Below are positions 17,350 to 25,972 of a DNA stretch of 64,000 nucleotides, in pieces (position 1 is the stretch's first letter; every line of letters begins with the position of its first letter). Made by a program: the position numbers and the translations under genes. Source of the stretch: Streptomyces olivaceus (GTDB taxonomy: Bacteria; Actinomycetota; Actinomycetes; Streptomycetales; Streptomycetaceae); the NCBI RefSeq assembly GCF_000721235.1, contig NZ_JOFH01000005.1, positions 124,001 to 188,000 of the forward strand, given 5' to 3'. The notes beneath the pieces were generated by a model. It searched no databases, was not told the DNA's origin, and saw nothing but the letters and a program-made list of their open reading frames with translations.

Positions 17350-18016
17350 CGGCGGTCAGCGGACGTCGTACACCAGGTGGGTGGCCGCCGGTGTCGCGGT
17401 CACGCCGCGCCGCACCAGCGGGTGCCGGGTGCCGGGTGCCGCCGGTGACGCCGCGCCGCACCAGCGGGTGCCGGGTGCCGCCGGTGAACAGCGGAGTCCC
17501 GGCGCCCAGCACGACGGGCGCCAGGTGCACGGACAGCACGTCGACCAGCCCGGCTTCGAGCGCCGAGCCGATGGTGGCGCCGCCGCCCATGAGGACCACG
17601 TCGAGGTCGGCGCCGCGGTCGGCGGACGCCGCCTCGGCGCGTGCGCGCGCGGCGGCCACGGCGTCGGCGAGGCCCGTCGTGACGAACGTCCAGTCGAGAC
17701 CGGTGAGCCGCACCGACTCGGGCGGGGAGGCCGTCACGACGACGAACGCCGGTCTGCCGACCTCACCGGCTCCGTACCCGGTGGTGTCGTCCCAGCCGCC
17801 CGGCCCGTCGACCACGTCGAAGAGGCGGCGGCCCAGGACGACCGCGCCCGAGCGGGCGGTGCCCTCGCGCAGGATCCGGCGGTCCTCGGGGTCGTCTGAG
17901 AAGGCCCAGGTGTGCAGGGCCTCGCCTCCGGCGCCCAGGCCGCTGTCCGGGCCCGGACCGGGCCCCGTGACGAAGCCGTCGAGGGAGATCGAGATGTCGG
18001 CGACGATACGAGTCAT
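17324..18016 (-). CDS. RibD/DHFR-like reductase with frameshifted C-terminus
   Basis: The product is a dihydrofolate-reductase-family (RibD C-terminal) protein, MTRIVADISISLDGFVTGPG onward, with NADPH-binding features such as VVLGRRLFDVVDGPGG and VVLMGGGATIGSALEAG. Its 3' end is altered. The normal end of the family, HPLVRR followed by a short VTATPAATHLVYDVR stretch and stop, is encoded by the DNA, with its stop at 17356-17358. However, a tandem duplication (17402-17486) including a 7-bp slippage shifts the frame first. The present frame therefore runs past the old stop and overlaps the histidine kinase gene, giving 230 aa with an unrelated Arg/Gly-rich tail. It lies 29 bp after the TetR gene and is probably co-transcribed with it. 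Activity may be reduced or lost. Confidence 0.75.
   Translation of the reverse strand: MTRIVADISISLDGFVTGPGPGPDSGLGAGGEALHTWAFSDDPEDRRILREGTARSGAVVLGRRLFDVVDGPGGWDDTTGYGAGEVGRPAFVVVTASPPESVRLTGLDWTFVTTGLADAVAAARARAEAASADRGADLDVVLMGGGATIGSALEAGLVDVLSVHLAPVVLGAGTPLFTGGTRHPLVRRGVTGGTRHPAPAGAARRDRDTGGHPPGVRRPLTAVRGSAGRR
17402..17486. repeat. Imperfect tandem duplication causing a frameshift
   Basis: Unit 17402-17447 (46 bp) and unit 17448-17486 (39 bp) are the same sequence except that the first carries one extra GGGTGCC heptamer. A 39-bp duplication alone would be in frame; the additional 7 bp moves the reductase gene out of frame. Confidence 0.9.
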
Positions 18017-18045
18017 ACAGTGTGGACCCGGTCCGGCACCGGAAC

Positions 18046-18705
18046 TCATCGCCGCGGCGGGCTTTCCGGGTGGGTCCGCAGCGCGTCCATCACCAGGTCC
18101 AGGAGCCTGGCAGCGCGTGGCTGCCAGTCGCTGCGCGGGTCGATGTGCCACAGCCCGGCGATGGCCAGTGTGAAGTCGTCGACCGTGACGTCGGCCCGTA
18201 CCGCACCGGTCTCCTGGGCCGCACGCAGCAGGAGGCCGGCTCCCGAGGCGACGGGATCGCGCCCGGACTTCGCGGACGCGGCCGGGGCATGCACGGCCTG
18301 CTGCATGGCATCGGCGATCCCCGCCTTCGCCATGGCGAAACGGGCGAGCCGGTCCATCCACTCGCGCAGGGCCAGGTCCGGCGGACGGGTCCGGAGCAGC
18401 TCCACGGCGCCGTCGGCGACCTGCTCCAGCTCGTGGCGGTACAGCTCGAGGAGCAGGGCCTGCCGATCGGGGAAGTTGCGGTAGAACGTACCCTGGCCGA
18501 CCCCCGCCCGGCGGGCGATGGCGCTCACCGGGGCGTCCGGCGACCGCGTCAGCTCCGTCAGCGCCGCGGCGAGGATGCGCTCCCGGTTCTGCCGAGCGTC
18601 CGAGCGCCGGGTCGCCCGCTTCGCGGGGTGCGCCCGTGCCTCGTCGTCCGGCCGCGCCTCTTCGTTTCCGCGCGCCTCTTTGCCCACGCACGCCTCTTCG
18701 TCCAC
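18046..18705 (-). CDS. TetR-family regulator
   Basis: In this 219-aa protein the HTH spans about residues 40-85 (RERILAAALTELTRSPDAPV, SAIARRAGVGQGTFYRNFPD), followed by a ligand-binding helical domain. The GTG at 18705 was chosen for the strong AAGGAGG 6 nt upstream. This gives an unusual 35-residue N-terminal extension of repeated Glu/Arg-rich blocks (DEEACVGKEARGNEEARPDD) that reads like a small tandem expansion. It is co-oriented with and upstream of the reductase gene, which it may regulate. Confidence 0.88.
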   Translation of the reverse strand: MDEEACVGKEARGNEEARPDDEARAHPAKRATRRSDARQNRERILAAALTELTRSPDAPVSAIARRAGVGQGTFYRNFPDRQALLLELYRHELEQVADGAVELLRTRPPDLALREWMDRLARFAMAKAGIADAMQQAVHAPAASAKSGRDPVASGAGLLLRAAQETGAVRADVTVDDFTLAIAGLWHIDPRSDWQPRAARLLDLVMDALRTHPESPPRR

Positions 18706-18752
18706 CCGGGCCTCCTTGCCGTCCGGAGCCGGGCCGGACGCTGCCGCCGGGG

Positions 18753-19361
18753 TCAGGACGAGTGCCGGGTCAGCGCGCGGTGCCAGTGGGCGGTGACGGG
18801 GCCGCGCAGCCGCTCGGTGTCCACGAGGCCCGGGTCGAGCAGGCGCTGCAGCCCGATGCCGCGCAGCTGCCCGAACACGGCGATCGCCGTCTCCTCGGGT
18901 GCGACGCCGGGGTGGACGGTGCCGTCGGCGATGCCCGCGGTGAGGTCCTCCCGCAGGTCGGCGAGGAACACCTCCGCCCGCTCGTGGAAGATCGGCACCA
19001 GCTCGGGCAGGGTGGCGGACTCGGCCCAGAGCATCAGAAATACCTTGTTGCGCAGGTTCATGCTCCCCAGCGCCGCGATGTACCCGTCGATCAGGCGCAG
19101 GAGCCGGTCCAGGCCGGGAGGCAGATCGCCGAGACCGGGGACGAACCCGCTCTGCGCCGAACGCGCCAGGTGCTCCACGAGCCCCTGCTTGGAACCGAAG
19201 TGGTGGGTGACGAGCCCGCGGCTGTACCCGGCCCGCTCGCCGACCCGGGCCAGCGTCAGCGAGCGGACGCCCTGCTCGGCCACCAGTTCGGCGGCGGCGG
19301 TGAGCAGGGCGTTCTCGGCCAGGTCGCGGCGCTCCTGCTGGGTACGGCGGGCAGTGGTCAT
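18753..19361 (-). CDS. TetR-family regulator, likely autoregulated
   Basis: The 202-aa product has its HTH at residues 9-57 (RRDLAENALLTAAAELVAEQ, RVGERAGYSRGLVTHHFGSK) and a C-terminal helical effector domain. The ATG at 19361 is preferred to an upstream ATG because a -10 hexamer (TAGCGT) ends 7 nt before it, implying a leaderless transcript, and because the palindrome TTGTC-N5-GACAA overlaps the -35. No target gene is obvious; the gene that follows in the same direction is the other TetR gene. Confidence 0.88.
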   Translation of the reverse strand: MTTARRTQQERRDLAENALLTAAAELVAEQGVRSLTLARVGERAGYSRGLVTHHFGSKQGLVEHLARSAQSGFVPGLGDLPPGLDRLLRLIDGYIAALGSMNLRNKVFLMLWAESATLPELVPIFHERAEVFLADLREDLTAGIADGTVHPGVAPEETAIAVFGQLRGIGLQRLLDPGLVDTERLRGPVTAHWHRALTRHSS

Positions 19362-19368
19362 GGAGTGC

Positions 19369-19397
19369 ACGCTAACAAAAACTTGTCGACTGGACAA
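19369..19397 (-). promoter_or_regulatory. Leaderless promoter with TetR operator
   Basis: On the minus strand, TTGTCC (-35, 19392-19397), a 17-bp spacer and TAGCGT (-10, 19369-19374) place the transcription start at the A of the ATG at 19361. The inverted repeat TTGTC-GACTG-GACAA (19383-19397) covers the -35 and spacer, so repressor binding would block RNA polymerase. Confidence 0.6.
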
Positions 19398-19437
19398 CAA
19401 GTTAGTGACCGTGCGCCGGCCCGGGGACTCCGCAGTC

Positions 19438-20670
19438 TCAGCCTCGCGGTCCCGCCGGCTGGTGCTCCCGGAAGTAGTCGGCGATCGCGGGCGCGGGCGG
19501 GGAGACGTCGACCGGTGTGCCGCCGGACCGCAGGGAGGCGGTGGCGGCCACCGCGGCGGCGACCGCCTCCCGCGCGGCCACCGGTGAGGTCTCCGTGGGG
19601 CCCCCGGCGGCGGCGAAGCGGAGGAACTCGTCGACCAGCGCCCGGTCCGCGCCGCCGTGGTCGTCCTCGGACGGGGTGTCGACGGTGACGGTGAGGTCGG
19701 CGTCGCGCCGGTAGCCGGAGCGGTGCCGGTTCCACACCTGGATCGTCGCGGGATCGCCCTCCATGCCGTCGCCGAAGTTCTCCAGCCGGCCCTCGTCCCC
19801 GATCACGGTGTAGTTCCGCCAGTAGTCCGGAGTGAAGTGGCACTGCTGGTAGCTGGCGAGGACGCCGTTGTCCAGGCGGGCCAGCATCATGCTGATGTCC
19901 TCTACGTCGACGACGGGGTTCAGCTCCCGCAGCGCGGACGGCGGCCAGACCTCCGGGTCGAACCAGTCGGGCATGCGCCCGTCGGCGGGCACCGGATCGT
20001 CGGCGCCGCGCCTCGGGTTGCCGCCGTAGACCGCGAGGTCGCCCTGTGCGACGACGCTCCTGGAGTAGCCGCCGGCCAGCCAGTGGATGACGTCGAGGTC
20101 GTGCGCGCCCTTCTGGAGGAGCAGCCCGGTGGTGTTGGCGCGCTCCGCGTGCCAGTCCTTGAAGTAGTAGTCCCCGCCGTGCCCGACGAAGTGGCGGCAC
20201 CACACCGCGCGCACCCGTCCGATCGCGCCGTCGTCGATCAGCTCGCGCATCCGCCGCAGCACCGGGAGATGACGCAGGTTGTGGCCCACATAGAGGCGGC
20301 TGCGGGTGTCGTGGGCGGCTTCGAGCAGCGTGTCGCAGTCCTCGACGGTGATCGCGAGGGGCTTCTCCACGAACACGGGTACCCCGGCGGCCAGGAAGAA
20401 CAGCGCGGGCTGCGTGTGCACGTAGTCCGGAGTGAGGACGAACACGGCGTCGAGACCGTCGTCGGCCATCTTCTCGTACCGCTCGTGCAGCACGACGTCC
20501 GGTCCGAAGAGCTTCAGGGCGTCGGCCCGGCCCCGTGGATCCGGATCGGCGCAGGAGACGACCCGGGCGACACCGGGGACGTTCGCCAGTGCGGCCATCG
20601 GCGCGCGCTGCCCGATGCCGACCACCCCCACGCGCAGTTCGGGTACCGGTGTCTGGTCGCGCTGGCTCAC
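19438..20670 (-). CDS. Gfo/Idh/MocA family oxidoreductase
   Basis: The 410-aa sugar (derivative) dehydrogenase has a Rossmann fold with RVGVVGIGQRAPMAALANV near the N-terminus, the EKP motif (VPVFVEKPLAITVEDC) carrying the conserved Lys, and the QKGAHDLDVIHWLAGGYSR segment with the usual active-site His/Asp pair. The GTG start at 20670 has GAAGGGA upstream. It is the last gene of the ROK-ABC-galactosidase island and probably oxidises or epimerises the released sugar. It is unusually rich in Asp in its C-terminal region. Confidence 0.9.
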   Translation of the reverse strand: MSQRDQTPVPELRVGVVGIGQRAPMAALANVPGVARVVSCADPDPRGRADALKLFGPDVVLHERYEKMADDGLDAVFVLTPDYVHTQPALFFLAAGVPVFVEKPLAITVEDCDTLLEAAHDTRSRLYVGHNLRHLPVLRRMRELIDDGAIGRVRAVWCRHFVGHGGDYYFKDWHAERANTTGLLLQKGAHDLDVIHWLAGGYSRSVVAQGDLAVYGGNPRRGADDPVPADGRMPDWFDPEVWPPSALRELNPVVDVEDISMMLARLDNGVLASYQQCHFTPDYWRNYTVIGDEGRLENFGDGMEGDPATIQVWNRHRSGYRRDADLTVTVDTPSEDDHGGADRALVDEFLRFAAAGGPTETSPVAAREAVAAAVAATASLRSGGTPVDVSPPAPAIADYFREHQPAGPRG

Positions 20671-20796
20671 TGGGACGTCCCTTCGTTCCCGGCCCGTTCC
20701 CGGCGAGGAGCGGTCGGTGCGGTGTGCGGTGTCTGTGCGGTGCGGGGTTGTGCGATGTGGGTTCGGCGCACGCGGGGAGGGTGCTGCCGTCGGGGC

Positions 20797-21954
20797 CTAC
20801 CGGTGCGGGGCACTCGGCGCGGAGAGCCCGTCGCTCAGCAGCCGGCTGTCGACCTCGTCCAGCGCGAGGCGCACCGCGCCCAGGGCCACGCTCTCGTCGC
20901 CGAGGGTGGAGGCGCGCAGTTCCGGCAGGCGCAGGCAGTGCTTGGTCAGTTCGCGGCGCAGCGGTTCGAGCACCACGTCGGCCGAGCGGGAGAAGCCCCC
21001 GCCGTAGACGACGACCTGCGGATCCAGGGTCAGCACCAGCGCCGCCACCCCCACCGCGAGGTCGCGGGTGTAGCGGCGCACGGCCTTGGTTGCCTCCCGG
21101 TCGCCGTCCCTGGCCGCCTGGAAGACCCACGCGGCGGCCTCCCCGGGCGCGGCCGTCGCCGGAATGCCGGGGCAGGACTGGAGGTGGTCCGGCGCGGTCA
21201 GCCAGCGCACCGCCTTCAGGGCGCCGATCTCACCCGCCGCGCCGCCGTGGCCGCGCCGCAGGGTGCCGTCCAGGATGAGACCGGCGCCGGTGCGCAGGCC
21301 GGCGAGGAGGAAGACGATGTCGTCGGCGTCCTGGGCGACTCCGTTCCACCGCTCGGCCACGGCCGAGAGCTTGCAGTCGTTCTCGATCCGGACGGGGCAG
21401 GAGAAGCGGGCCGCGAGGTGGGCGACCGGGTCGGCGGCGGTCCAGCCGGGCAGGGGAGTGGACAGGCTGGTCCGGCCCGCCGTGTCGACCGGGCCGGTCA
21501 CCCCGAGCGTCACGGCCCACACGTCGGCCGGTGCCATCCCGGCCGCCCCGAGGACGTCGTCGATCACCCGGTCGACCTCCGACAGCCGTGCCGTGGGCGG
21601 CGCGTCGGGGTCGACCGGCCTGCGCAGTGTCCCCACGAGGTTGCCCTCCAGGTCGCTCAGCACCGCGAGGATCTTGTGCACGCCCACGTCGATGCCCAGC
21701 ACGTGCCCGGCGTCGGCCCGGAACCGGTACCGGCGCGCGGGGCGCCCCACGGCGCTGCTGGCCCCGGGTTCCTCCACCTCCGCCCAGCCGTCCGTCACCA
21801 GTGCCTGCACCAGGACGTCCACGGCGGGACGCGACAGACCGGCCCGGCCCGCGAGTTCGGTGACCGTCGACGGCGGGTTGCCGCGCAGCGCCCACACGAT
21901 GGACAGCTGGTTCAACTCGCGCATCCGGGACAGGTCTGTTCCGGTCGTCGCCAT
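20797..21954 (-). CDS. ROK-family transcriptional regulator
   Basis: The 385-aa protein has an N-terminal winged helix (STVTELAGRAGLSRPAVDVL, about 29-48) and a sugar-kinase-like ROK domain (VLGIDVGVHKILAVLSDLEG; TLGVTGPVDTAG; AGLRTGAGLILDG). The zinc-binding Cys motif seen in most ROK proteins (CxCGxxGCxE) is missing; the corresponding stretch reads LQSCPGIPATAAPGE. Either a metal-free subgroup is involved or the site has decayed. It is probably the local repressor of the galactoside uptake genes upstream and of itself; a GAGTT-N4-AACTC palindrome lies 52 bp upstream of the ATG. Confidence 0.9.
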   Translation of the reverse strand: MATTGTDLSRMRELNQLSIVWALRGNPPSTVTELAGRAGLSRPAVDVLVQALVTDGWAEVEEPGASSAVGRPARRYRFRADAGHVLGIDVGVHKILAVLSDLEGNLVGTLRRPVDPDAPPTARLSEVDRVIDDVLGAAGMAPADVWAVTLGVTGPVDTAGRTSLSTPLPGWTAADPVAHLAARFSCPVRIENDCKLSAVAERWNGVAQDADDIVFLLAGLRTGAGLILDGTLRRGHGGAAGEIGALKAVRWLTAPDHLQSCPGIPATAAPGEAAAWVFQAARDGDREATKAVRRYTRDLAVGVAALVLTLDPQVVVYGGGFSRSADVVLEPLRRELTKHCLRLPELRASTLGDESVALGAVRLALDEVDSRLLSDGLSAPSAPHR

Positions 21955-22005
21955 GCTTGGTACTCCCTGCGAGGGTTGCTGTGCGCGCCGCTGGATAATG
22001 CTGAG

Positions 22006-22019
22006 GAGTTTACTAACTC
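22006..22019. promoter_or_regulatory. Candidate ROK-type operator
   Basis: GAGTT-TACT-AACTC is an inverted repeat in the gap between the glycosidase 3' end and the ROK gene start, consistent with an autoregulatory operator. No second copy was noticed upstream of the permease gene at 26926. Confidence 0.5.
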
Positions 22020-22047
22020 GGTACGGCGCACGTGCCGGTGCCGGAGG

Positions 22048-23547
22048 TCAGGCGATCGGATACCGCTGTTCCGCGCCGGGGAGCACGGCCGGGGTGAGGT
22101 CGACCTCCCGTCCGTCGAGCGCGAAGCGGTAACGGCCGAGCCGGCGCACCGCCGGGCGGGCCTCCAGATACGCGGTCATCGCCTCCAGCTCGTCCGGGCG
22201 CAGCCACCCCGGCGGGTCCGAGACCGCCCGGAACCCGCACACGTCGGCGAGATCGCGCAGCCACCGCTGCTGCTGCTCGGTCAGCAGGTTGAGGCGGCTG
22301 CGGAAGTACACCACGTCCGGGTCGACCTCGAGGAGCGGCGTCTGCCACAGCCGGTGCACCGTGTTGACGACGGCGTTGCGGGCCAGAGCGTCGGACGGGT
22401 CCCGGGTCGCGTAGTGCTCCCACATCGGCGCCACGTCCGGGCCGCTGCGCACACCGTCGGCGAGACCGAGCGAGGGCAGCAACGGCGCCCCGCTGGCCAG
22501 CAGGTACGCGTCCGGCCCCGCCGCCTCGCGGATGATCCGCAGACCGGTCCGGTACGCCTCCTCGCGGCCGACGTCCGCGAACCGGGCGCCGGGCACCGCG
22601 CCGCCCTGCAGGAAGTCCAGCTTGAGGTAGGTGAATCCCCACTCGTGGACGACCCGTCGGATCGTCTCCCGCAGGTGTTCCTGCGCCGCCGGCGAGGTGA
22701 GGTCGAGCGCCCAGTACCCGGTGTCCCAGTTGTGGCCGGCGACCACGGGCGCGCCGTCGGCGTCGCGCAGCAGCAGCTCGGGCCGCTCGCGTGCGGTGCG
22801 CGAGTCGGGGAGCAGGATGAACGGGGCGAGCCAGAGGCCGGGCCGCAGCCCGGCGTCGGTGATCCGGCCGGCCAGCGCCCGCATGCCCGAGGGGAACTTG
22901 TCGTTGGCCTCCCAGTCGCCGACGGTCCGCTCCCAGCCGTCGTCGACCTGGACGACGTCGAAGGGCAGGGCGCCGAGGTCGGCGATGTCCGCGCCGAGCT
23001 GCTTCTCGGTGATCCCCTCGTAGTACGCGTACCAGCTGCACCACACGTTGCCGGCCCGCTTGCCGCTGCTGCCGAGGCGGGCGGCGAGGTGCCGGGTGTA
23101 GTCGGCGAAGACCTGCTCCTCGTCGCCGTACGCCAGGAACCACGGTGCGCCGTCCCGCTCGTACCACCCGGAGAGGGTGTCCCGGTCCGCGGTCAGACGC
23201 GGTACGTCGAGGCCGAGCGCGCCGAGCAGCAGGACCCGGCCGTCCTCGCCCTGGAGCGCGGCGACGGCGGAGGAGTGGTGCCGGGCCGGGTCGTCCCACG
23301 CGGTGTCGTCGGCGGTGACCCGGCGTTCGGGGTTCTCGATCCTGAGCGGTGCCTCGGACAGGCGGCGCCAGCCGCACGGGCTCCAGGAGTTGTGGCCGTG
23401 GCGGTAGAAGAGCGCGTCCCCGAGGCCGTGCAGCAGGGCCACCCGGCCGGGTGGCAGCAGCAGGCCGCCGTCGACGGGTTCGGGCGGGGCTTCGCCTGCG
23501 GCCTCGACGGCGAAGGTGCGCTCGCCGAGGGTCACGAGCCGGGCCAT
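22048..23547 (-). CDS. GH36-like alpha-galactosidase
   Basis: The 499-aa clan GH-D hydrolase is predicted to release alpha-linked galactose (or a related sugar) from imported oligosaccharides. It has an N-terminal beta domain, then a TIM barrel starting near NVWCSWYAYYEGITEKQLGA. The nucleophile lies in FTYLKLDFLQGG (Asp in KLDF) and the acid/base in DGVRSGPDVAPMW. FDVVQVDDGWERTVGDW is the conserved substrate-pocket segment. It is shorter than many GH36 enzymes (about 700 aa), mainly in the N-terminal domain. There is no signal peptide, so it is cytoplasmic, acting after uptake by the adjacent ABC transporter. AAGGAG lies 5 nt before the ATG. Confidence 0.85.
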   Translation of the reverse strand: MARLVTLGERTFAVEAAGEAPPEPVDGGLLLPPGRVALLHGLGDALFYRHGHNSWSPCGWRRLSEAPLRIENPERRVTADDTAWDDPARHHSSAVAALQGEDGRVLLLGALGLDVPRLTADRDTLSGWYERDGAPWFLAYGDEEQVFADYTRHLAARLGSSGKRAGNVWCSWYAYYEGITEKQLGADIADLGALPFDVVQVDDGWERTVGDWEANDKFPSGMRALAGRITDAGLRPGLWLAPFILLPDSRTARERPELLLRDADGAPVVAGHNWDTGYWALDLTSPAAQEHLRETIRRVVHEWGFTYLKLDFLQGGAVPGARFADVGREEAYRTGLRIIREAAGPDAYLLASGAPLLPSLGLADGVRSGPDVAPMWEHYATRDPSDALARNAVVNTVHRLWQTPLLEVDPDVVYFRSRLNLLTEQQQRWLRDLADVCGFRAVSDPPGWLRPDELEAMTAYLEARPAVRRLGRYRFALDGREVDLTPAVLPGAEQRYPIA

Positions 23548-23591
23548 GTGTCTCCTTGTGTCGCGGGTAGGGGTGGGTACGGGGTGAGCGG

Positions 23592-24944
23592 CTATTCGAG
23601 GAGGGCGTTGACCTTGTCGTTCGCCGTCCTCATGGCCTCCTCGGTGGAGGTCTGGCCGAGGATCGCGGACTGGATGGCGTCCTGGACGATGGGCCCGATC
23701 TCGGTGCCGCGCTCGGTGATGGGCAGCAGGAAGGTGCCGTCCTTCGCCGCCGCGGCGTCGGTGAAGACCGAGACGTCCTCGCCCTTGGCCCGGTAGGCGG
23801 CGAGGGTCTTCTCGGTGGACGAGGTGAGCGCCGGGAAGACGACGGCCCGCTCGGCGACGAGGTCCTGGCACTCGGCGGATCCCAGGAACTTGACCCACTT
23901 CCAGGCCTCCTCCTTGTGCGGAGTCCCGGCCCAGATGGCGTCCGACAGGCCGTTGATGGCGCTCTTGCGACCGGCCGGGCCGGTCGGCAGCGGCGCGAAG
24001 TCGAAGTCCTGCCGCGCGTTCTGACCGGTGTAGCTGGAGATGGAGTAGGAACCGGCGAGCGTCATCGCGGCCTTGCCCGCGGAGAGCAGCTCGGTGTTGC
24101 CCAGCTCCGACTTCTGGGCGAGGCTCGGCGCGTACCCCTTGTCGATCAGGTGCTTGTACCAGTCGAGGGTCTCGATCAGCTTTGGGTCGTCGAAGCGGTA
24201 CTCGGTGCCCCAGGGGTTCTTGTCGAGGTACTGGAAGCCGTTGATGGCGGCGAACTCGCCCCAGCCGTTCTGCCCCTGGGAGGCGTCCTCCCACTCGGGC
24301 AGGTAGCCGTAGACCGCGACGTGCTTCTTGTCGAAGTCCGGGTCGAGGCCGTTGCGGCCCTTGGTGTCGACGGTGGCCCTGGCGACGACCTCCTCCATGG
24401 TGCCGCCGTCGGTGGGGTTCCAGGTCAGGTTCTGCAGGTCGGCCGCGTCCACGCCCTGCTTCTCGAGCATGTCGGTGTTGTAGACCACCGCCACGGTGTC
24501 CCAGTCCTTGGGCAGGCCGTAGCGCTTGCCGTCCTTGACCCAGGGCTCGGTGAGGCCGGGCTGGTAGCCGGAGAGGTCCACGTCGTCCCGCTCCACCAGG
24601 GGCTGCAGATCGAGGATCTGCCCGCCGGTGGCGTAGGTCGGGGAGTACGTGGTCTGGTTGACCCAGACGTCGGGGGCCTCGCCGGAGACGAGCTGGGTGG
24701 TCAGGTTCTGCCAGTACTGCAGCCAGGCCGTCTGGGTGATCTTGATCTTGATCTTCGGGTTGTCCTCGTGGAAGGCGGCCGCGCAGTCCTCGTAGGCGGG
24801 CAGCTGGCGGTCGTCCCACAGCCAGTAGTCGAGGGTGACGGTGCCGTCGGCGGCGGTGTCGTCGGAGCCGCCGCAGGAGACGAGGGAGGCGGAGGCCGCC
24901 AGGCACAGCAGGGCCGCGCCGGCGCGCACGCGCAGGGATCTCAT
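23592..24944 (-). CDS. ABC transporter sugar-binding lipoprotein
   Basis: The 450-aa family 1 solute-binding protein has a Sec lipoprotein signal (LLCLAASASLVSC, lipid-modified Cys24). The mature domain has TVTLDYWLWDDRQLPAYEDC, the APDVWVNQTTYSPTYATGG segment and a Trp/Asp-rich sugar site (YLPEWEDASQGQNGW). It sits between the permease genes and the galactosidase gene, an unusual order because the binder normally comes first. It should deliver alpha-galactosides or similar oligosaccharides to the two permeases upstream in the operon. Confidence 0.93.
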   Translation of the reverse strand: MRSLRVRAGAALLCLAASASLVSCGGSDDTAADGTVTLDYWLWDDRQLPAYEDCAAAFHEDNPKIKIKITQTAWLQYWQNLTTQLVSGEAPDVWVNQTTYSPTYATGGQILDLQPLVERDDVDLSGYQPGLTEPWVKDGKRYGLPKDWDTVAVVYNTDMLEKQGVDAADLQNLTWNPTDGGTMEEVVARATVDTKGRNGLDPDFDKKHVAVYGYLPEWEDASQGQNGWGEFAAINGFQYLDKNPWGTEYRFDDPKLIETLDWYKHLIDKGYAPSLAQKSELGNTELLSAGKAAMTLAGSYSISSYTGQNARQDFDFAPLPTGPAGRKSAINGLSDAIWAGTPHKEEAWKWVKFLGSAECQDLVAERAVVFPALTSSTEKTLAAYRAKGEDVSVFTDAAAAKDGTFLLPITERGTEIGPIVQDAIQSAILGQTSTEEAMRTANDKVNALLE

Positions 24945-24981
24945 GGGGGTGGGGCCTTCCTGGCTAGTACCGCGGGGCGGT

Positions 24982-25962
24982 CTACTTGCCGCCGGTGAAG
25001 TTGAGGGACTCGACCAGGCGGCGGCCGAGCAGGATCAGCAGGACCAGGACGGGCAGCACCGAGAGCGTCGAGCCGGCCATCAGCCCCGTCCAGTCGGGCG
25101 AGGTGTTGGGCGACTGCTGCTGGAAGATGCCGAGGGCCACGGTCAGCACCCGCACCTCCTCGTCGCGGCCGGTCAGCAGCGGCCAGAGGTAGTCCTTCCA
25201 CGCCCAGACGGTGGTGGTGAGCCCGATGGTGAGGAGCGGGCCCCGGCTCATCGGCAGCACGACCCTCCAGAACAGGCCCCAGGCGCCGACGCCGTCCAGG
25301 ATGGCCGCCTCCTCCACCTCACGGGGGATGGAGAGGAAGAACTGCCGCAGGAAGAAGACCGCGAACGGTGTCATCAGCACGGTCGGCGCGACCATGCCGG
25401 CAAAGGTGTTCAGCCAGCCCAGGTCCTTCACCAGGACGAAGTTGGGCATCAGGGTGAAGATCGGCGGCACCATCAGGGCGGCGATCAGCACCCCGAAGAC
25501 GGCGTCGCGGCCGGGGAAGCGGAGGCGGGCGAAGGCGTATCCCGCCATGGCGCAGCACAGCGTCTGCAGCACGGCGATCAGTCCGCTGTAGACCACGGAG
25601 TTGAGCAGGTACCGCAGGAAGTCGACCTGGGCGCCCGAGCCGCCGGCCGCCACGGCCTCCTCCTGGCTGGTCAGACCCATGACCCGCAGGAAGTTGACCA
25701 TCGTGGGGTGCTGGGGGACCAGCGAGGTCGAGTCGGAGTAGAGGTCGGCCGCCGGAGTCAGCGCGGTGCGGACCATCCAGTAGAAGGGGAAGACGGTCGC
25801 GACCAGCGCGGCCGCGAGGACCGCCCAGGCGACGATCCGGCCGGGCGTGAGCCGCTTGCGGGCGGCGGCGCCGGGGCGGGTGCGGGTCCCGGTTCCGGCG
25901 CCGACTCCGGTTCCGGTTCCGGTTCCGGTTCCCGATTCGGTGCCGGTGAGTGTCTGTGTCAC
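24982..25962 (-). CDS. Sugar ABC permease, MalG type
   Basis: The 326-aa product has six predicted membrane helices (RIVAWAVLAAALVATVFPFY is the first) and the EAA loop REVEEAAILDGVGAWGLFWR. The extra N-terminus is a low-complexity Gly-Thr run (residues 7-26) encoded by a GGTTCC hexanucleotide repeat. The GTG start has GGAGG 6-7 nt upstream. It is separated by 10 bp from the upstream permease gene. Confidence 0.92.
   Translation of the reverse strand: MTQTLTGTESGTGTGTGTGVGAGTGTRTRPGAAARKRLTPGRIVAWAVLAAALVATVFPFYWMVRTALTPAADLYSDSTSLVPQHPTMVNFLRVMGLTSQEEAVAAGGSGAQVDFLRYLLNSVVYSGLIAVLQTLCCAMAGYAFARLRFPGRDAVFGVLIAALMVPPIFTLMPNFVLVKDLGWLNTFAGMVAPTVLMTPFAVFFLRQFFLSIPREVEEAAILDGVGAWGLFWRVVLPMSRGPLLTIGLTTTVWAWKDYLWPLLTGRDEEVRVLTVALGIFQQQSPNTSPDWTGLMAGSTLSVLPVLVLLILLGRRLVESLNFTGGK
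25909..25932. repeat. (GGTTCC)4 microsatellite within a permease gene
   Basis: Four perfect hexamers, with degenerate flanking copies, encode the Gly-Thr repeats in the MalG-type permease N-terminus. Changes in copy number stay in frame. Confidence 0.9.
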
Positions 25963-25972
25963 GTCCGCCTCC

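Noticed and set aside
19657..23796. A 1379-codon open frame on the plus strand across the Gfo/Idh/MocA, ROK and GH36 genes
   Set aside because: It spans several well-supported genes and their intergenic regions on the opposite strand and has no recognisable domain.
22048..24906. A 952-codon frame that would fuse the glycosidase to an upstream extension
   Set aside because: The extension is the binding-protein gene read out of frame. The glycosidase has its own ATG at 23547 with AAGGAG upstream.
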